Of a stretch of 64,000 nucleotides of DNA, positions 62,125 to 64,000 are shown one piece after another; positions within the stretch are counted from its first letter, which is position 1; the number at the start of each line of letters is the position of its first letter. The stretch is from Fodinicurvata sp. EGI_FJ10296. GTDB taxonomy: Bacteria; Pseudomonadota; Alphaproteobacteria; DSM-16000; Inquilinaceae. The notes beneath the pieces were generated by a model. The model was given only the letters and a program-made list of their open reading frames with translations. It was not told the DNA's origin and ran no database searches. The stretch covers positions 62,001-126,000 of the forward strand of contig NZ_JBFCVL010000004.1 of assembly GCF_040712075.1 (NCBI RefSeq), read 5' to 3'. The translations under genes were made by a program, and so were the position numbers.

Positions 62125-62502
62125 TCAGAAGCGGCCGAGTGAGGCCTCTGACGTGCTGGACCGATGGGTTTTGGTCATAATGCCGATGCCAATTTCCAGC
62201 AACCCGACAACAAGATGCGGCCAATAAACGATGTCGGCGAATCCGAACAGCCACGGCGATACCGCAAGCAGTGCACCGCCAGCGATATCCAGTCCCAGAT
62301 GGGTCGGCATCGGAATTACGGCCGCAACACCATACTCATAATCCGTCATCAGGCTGTAGACGATGACAGCGATACCCAGGATCACTGGCAACCAGTGCCC
62401 AATTCCTCCATAGGCGAATCCCAGCAACCACGGCGCAAGGATCAACAGAACGCCCACGATGTAGTCGATTGCGCCGTGGATTTTCGTCGGAATGAATCGC
62501 AT
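62125..62502 (-). CDS. SPW repeat-containing membrane protein
   Basis: 125-residue protein with four hydrophobic helices in two SPW-type repeats: IHGAIDYIVGVLLILAPWLLGF and HLGLDIAGGALLAVSPWLFGF, each followed by a second helix. This PF03779-like arrangement is known mainly from proteins of unknown function. AGGAG lies upstream of the ATG at 62502. First of a run of small minus-strand genes. Confidence 0.85.
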   Translation of the reverse strand: MRFIPTKIHGAIDYIVGVLLILAPWLLGFAYGGIGHWLPVILGIAVIVYSLMTDYEYGVAAVIPMPTHLGLDIAGGALLAVSPWLFGFADIVYWPHLVVGLLEIGIGIMTKTHRSSTSEASLGRF

Positions 62503-62561
62503 GGCAAATCCTCCTGTTATAATCGCACTCCAGCGCGGTCACACTGGCAGACTGGTGGGCT

Positions 62562-62804
62562 TTACGGGTTGTAGGAAGGCGGATCGCTGGCCGGAAATGA
62601 CTCGTCCGATGCCTCATCGACATCGTCCCAATCCTGCCCTTCCCGATCGATCGGCCCCCGTCCAATAGTCTCGGGGTGTCGCCCCGGGGCAGCTCTGGCG
62701 TTCCGACGCCCGTTCCCCGGTGGTTTCCGCAATGCCAGGGCGGTGGCGAATGTCACACCCGCCAGCACGAAAACCAGCCACCCGGGGCCATGTCGATGCC
62801 TCAT
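62562..62804 (-). CDS. small hypothetical membrane-anchored protein
   Basis: About 80 residues: one hydrophobic segment (GPGWLVFVLAGVTFATALAL) and a polar tail ending DEASDESFPASDPPSYNP, a recurring alphaproteobacterial C-terminal pattern. GGAG lies six bases before the ATG at 62804; ATGs at 62816 and 62837 are in frame and possible. Follows the next upstream gene closely on the same strand. Confidence 0.65.
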   Translation of the reverse strand: MRHRHGPGWLVFVLAGVTFATALALRKPPGNGRRNARAAPGRHPETIGRGPIDREGQDWDDVDEASDESFPASDPPSYNP

Positions 62805-62845
62805 TTGCTGCTCCATCGTCGTCACACGCCCTGACATCGGTCGGG

Positions 62846-63193
62846 TTAGTTGGCTGTCTGCTCCTGGTCGTCGGCGGGCGCCACATCGGCTGGCGGATCC
62901 ATTTCTTCCGGCTCGGTCGCCGCCGGTGGACTGTCATCCTGAGCGCCGCCAGCGTCGTCGGCAGGCGGGACATCCTGCTCGACGCCGCTTTCCTCGACGA
63001 GCGCATCGTCGCCGTCTTGCCCGCCCATCATGAACAAAAGATAGAGGGCAACGAGGATGACCGCTGCGATGGCGACCCACACCACCGGCCGGGACATCCA
63101 TCCGCGCTGCTCCGGCGGTTTGCCCCCGGCCGAGCCAGGGCGCGCCGGGTCGGGGCGCGCCGGGTCAGGGCGCCGATTTCGATCCGTAGCCAT
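62846..63193 (-). CDS. hypothetical single-pass membrane protein with acidic tail
   Basis: 115 residues. A Pro/Arg-rich N terminus with two RPDPA-like repeats, one membrane helix (VVWVAIAAVILVALYLLFMM at ~38-57), and an acidic Asp/Glu/Pro/Ala tail. AAGGAG lies eight bases before the ATG. No family recognised. Confidence 0.7.
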   Translation of the reverse strand: MATDRNRRPDPARPDPARPGSAGGKPPEQRGWMSRPVVWVAIAAVILVALYLLFMMGGQDGDDALVEESGVEQDVPPADDAGGAQDDSPPAATEPEEMDPPADVAPADDQEQTAN

Positions 63194-63295
63194 TTTTCCT
63201 GCTCCTTAGATCCTTCGGGCCGCCATAACGCGCAGACCGGGCATTTTGTTCAATTGACAAACGCGGACGAAGGGCGCGGCTACTGCCGTTGGTAC

Positions 63296-64000
63296 TCAGT
63301 ACCGAAAGATGGCGGCAATTTCCGGAAAAGACCCGATGCCATCCGGTTGTGAAAACACGATGCCGCCCCTGAGCAAGGTCTCGCGGATCGCGGTCTCGAC
63401 AAGGTCTTCCGGTTCGGCATCACCCGTGGCCGTTCCCGTCCCGGCCTGATTGGCGGCAGCAGGAACCTCGCCTGCGGACGGCCTGCGACCGGTAGCCACA
63501 AACAGGGTTTCGACCCTGCCGTCTGCAGCCGCCGAAGCGATCGTTTCCGCGTCGTCCGACGCGGTGTCGTCACCCTCGCCCATCCGCATCCGGAACCGCT
63601 CCATCGCGGCCCGCCGCCCTTGATCCAGCCGGGCTTCGACCAGATCATACGCGCGGGCATGCAGCGTTTTTTCGTCCATCGACGTGGGATGTTCGCTGAT
63701 CGCCGCTTCCATCAGGCCACCATGGCCGATGTGGCGCCGTAGCAGACCAAGCAGGAATTCGTCGGCTGCAAGAACCAGCGGCGCCGTGTCCCCGGCGAGA
63801 ATCTTGTCAACGGCGGATGCAATGCGCCGCACGAACTGCTCGATCTGCTCGCGCTGTTCGTCCTGGGGATCCTGACCGTGGTACAGGATAGTCTCTGCCC
63901 CCCTCCCGGTCGCGTGATAGCGCAGCGCGTTCTCGAATTCGGTGCGGTTCAGAAATTCCGCTGCCGTGCGCTGAAGACGCTCGTCATGGATCTCTTCCAT
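63296..64000 (-). CDS. baeRF-family (bacterial eRF1-like) protein, N terminus outside the window
   Basis: At least 234 residues, running off the right edge; the true start lies beyond 64000. The C-terminal part matches baeRF family 3 proteins, bacterial relatives of archaeo-eukaryotic release factor domains: LVLAADEFLLGLLRRHIG, ARAYDLVEARLDQGRRAAMERF, ADGRVETLFVATG and DLVETAIRETLLRGGIVF. Such proteins are proposed to act on stalled ribosomes or tRNA, mostly without direct proof. Separated by ~100 bases from the small membrane gene downstream. Confidence 0.75.
   Translation of the reverse strand: MEEIHDERLQRTAAEFLNRTEFENALRYHATGRGAETILYHGQDPQDEQREQIEQFVRRIASAVDKILAGDTAPLVLAADEFLLGLLRRHIGHGGLMEAAISEHPTSMDEKTLHARAYDLVEARLDQGRRAAMERFRMRMGEGDDTASDDAETIASAAADGRVETLFVATGRRPSAGEVPAAANQAGTGTATGDAEPEDLVETAIRETLLRGGIVFSQPDGIGSFPEIAAIFRY

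Noticed and set aside
1-64000. CRISPR arrays, prophage or complete insertion sequences
   Set aside because: No repeat-spacer array, phage gene block, or intact transposase with terminal repeats was seen; only the IS481 fragment near 45.9 kb.

Overview
The window looks like chromosomal DNA from a GC-rich alphaproteobacterium, probably of a Rhodospirillales-like lineage. Supporting signs are a MucR/Ros regulator, the F1-ATPase zeta subunit (DUF1476) beside a purC-purS-purQ-purL operon ending in bolA and grxD, a class I PHA synthase, a citramalate-synthase-type CimA, a GlpX-type fructose bisphosphatase and several small families common in alphaproteobacterial stress regions (DUF2934, DUF3008, PRC barrel, SPW repeat). 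About 66 genes and two tRNA-Glu genes are supported. Species cannot be fixed from the sequence alone.

Layout. 0-8 kb: purine biosynthesis (purC, purS, a DNA glycosylase inserted by overlaps, purQ, purL), then bolA, grxD and rarD. 7.7-16 kb, minus strand: rpsD, an ECF sigma/anti-sigma pair, trmJ-cimA, cysS and gltX. 16-18.4 kb: a winged-helix regulator, an AT-rich island, mucR, an I78 inhibitor lipoprotein and tRNA-Glu(TTC). 18.5-25.5 kb, minus: recJ-glpX-hom-aminotransferase and an OmpA lipoprotein. 25.8-33.2 kb: phaC, a gamma-carbonic anhydrase-like gene, rpsI-rplM, a thioesterase and an enoyl-CoA hydratase-like/CoA-binding/metY operon. 33.3-36.6 kb: EamA transporter, pdxY and a MocR/PdxR-type regulator. 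37-45.4 kb: cell envelope and sugar genes (OmpA, CapD/WbpM-type epimerase-dehydratase, PfkB kinase, DegT aminotransferase, Gfo/Idh dehydrogenase) and a GGDEF-EAL protein. 45.7-46.1 kb: tRNA-Glu(CTC) abutting a decayed IS481-type transposase and a 29-bp tandem repeat. 46-52.3 kb: an FNT transporter and a stress-flavoured group (LuxR regulator, DUF2934, type II NADH dehydrogenase with a frameshift, PRC barrel, DUF3008, DUF2934).

The most striking region is 52.5-61.3 kb. Eight tightly packed or overlapping minus-strand genes encode, in order of transcription, a Tat-exported small dehydrogenase subunit, a GMC flavoprotein with a four-cysteine motif, a dihaem cytochrome c, a monohaem cytochrome c lipoprotein, a caa3-type oxidase subunit II with its own haem c, a fused oxidase subunit I-III, a small membrane protein and CtaG. 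Read together these parts could form a complete path from an extracytoplasmic sugar or alcohol substrate to oxygen. The oxidase has a glutamine where the K-pathway lysine of A-type oxidases normally sits. A Cu/Zn superoxide dismutase gene is divergent from this operon. The right end holds small stress or membrane genes and a baeRF-type gene cut by the window edge.
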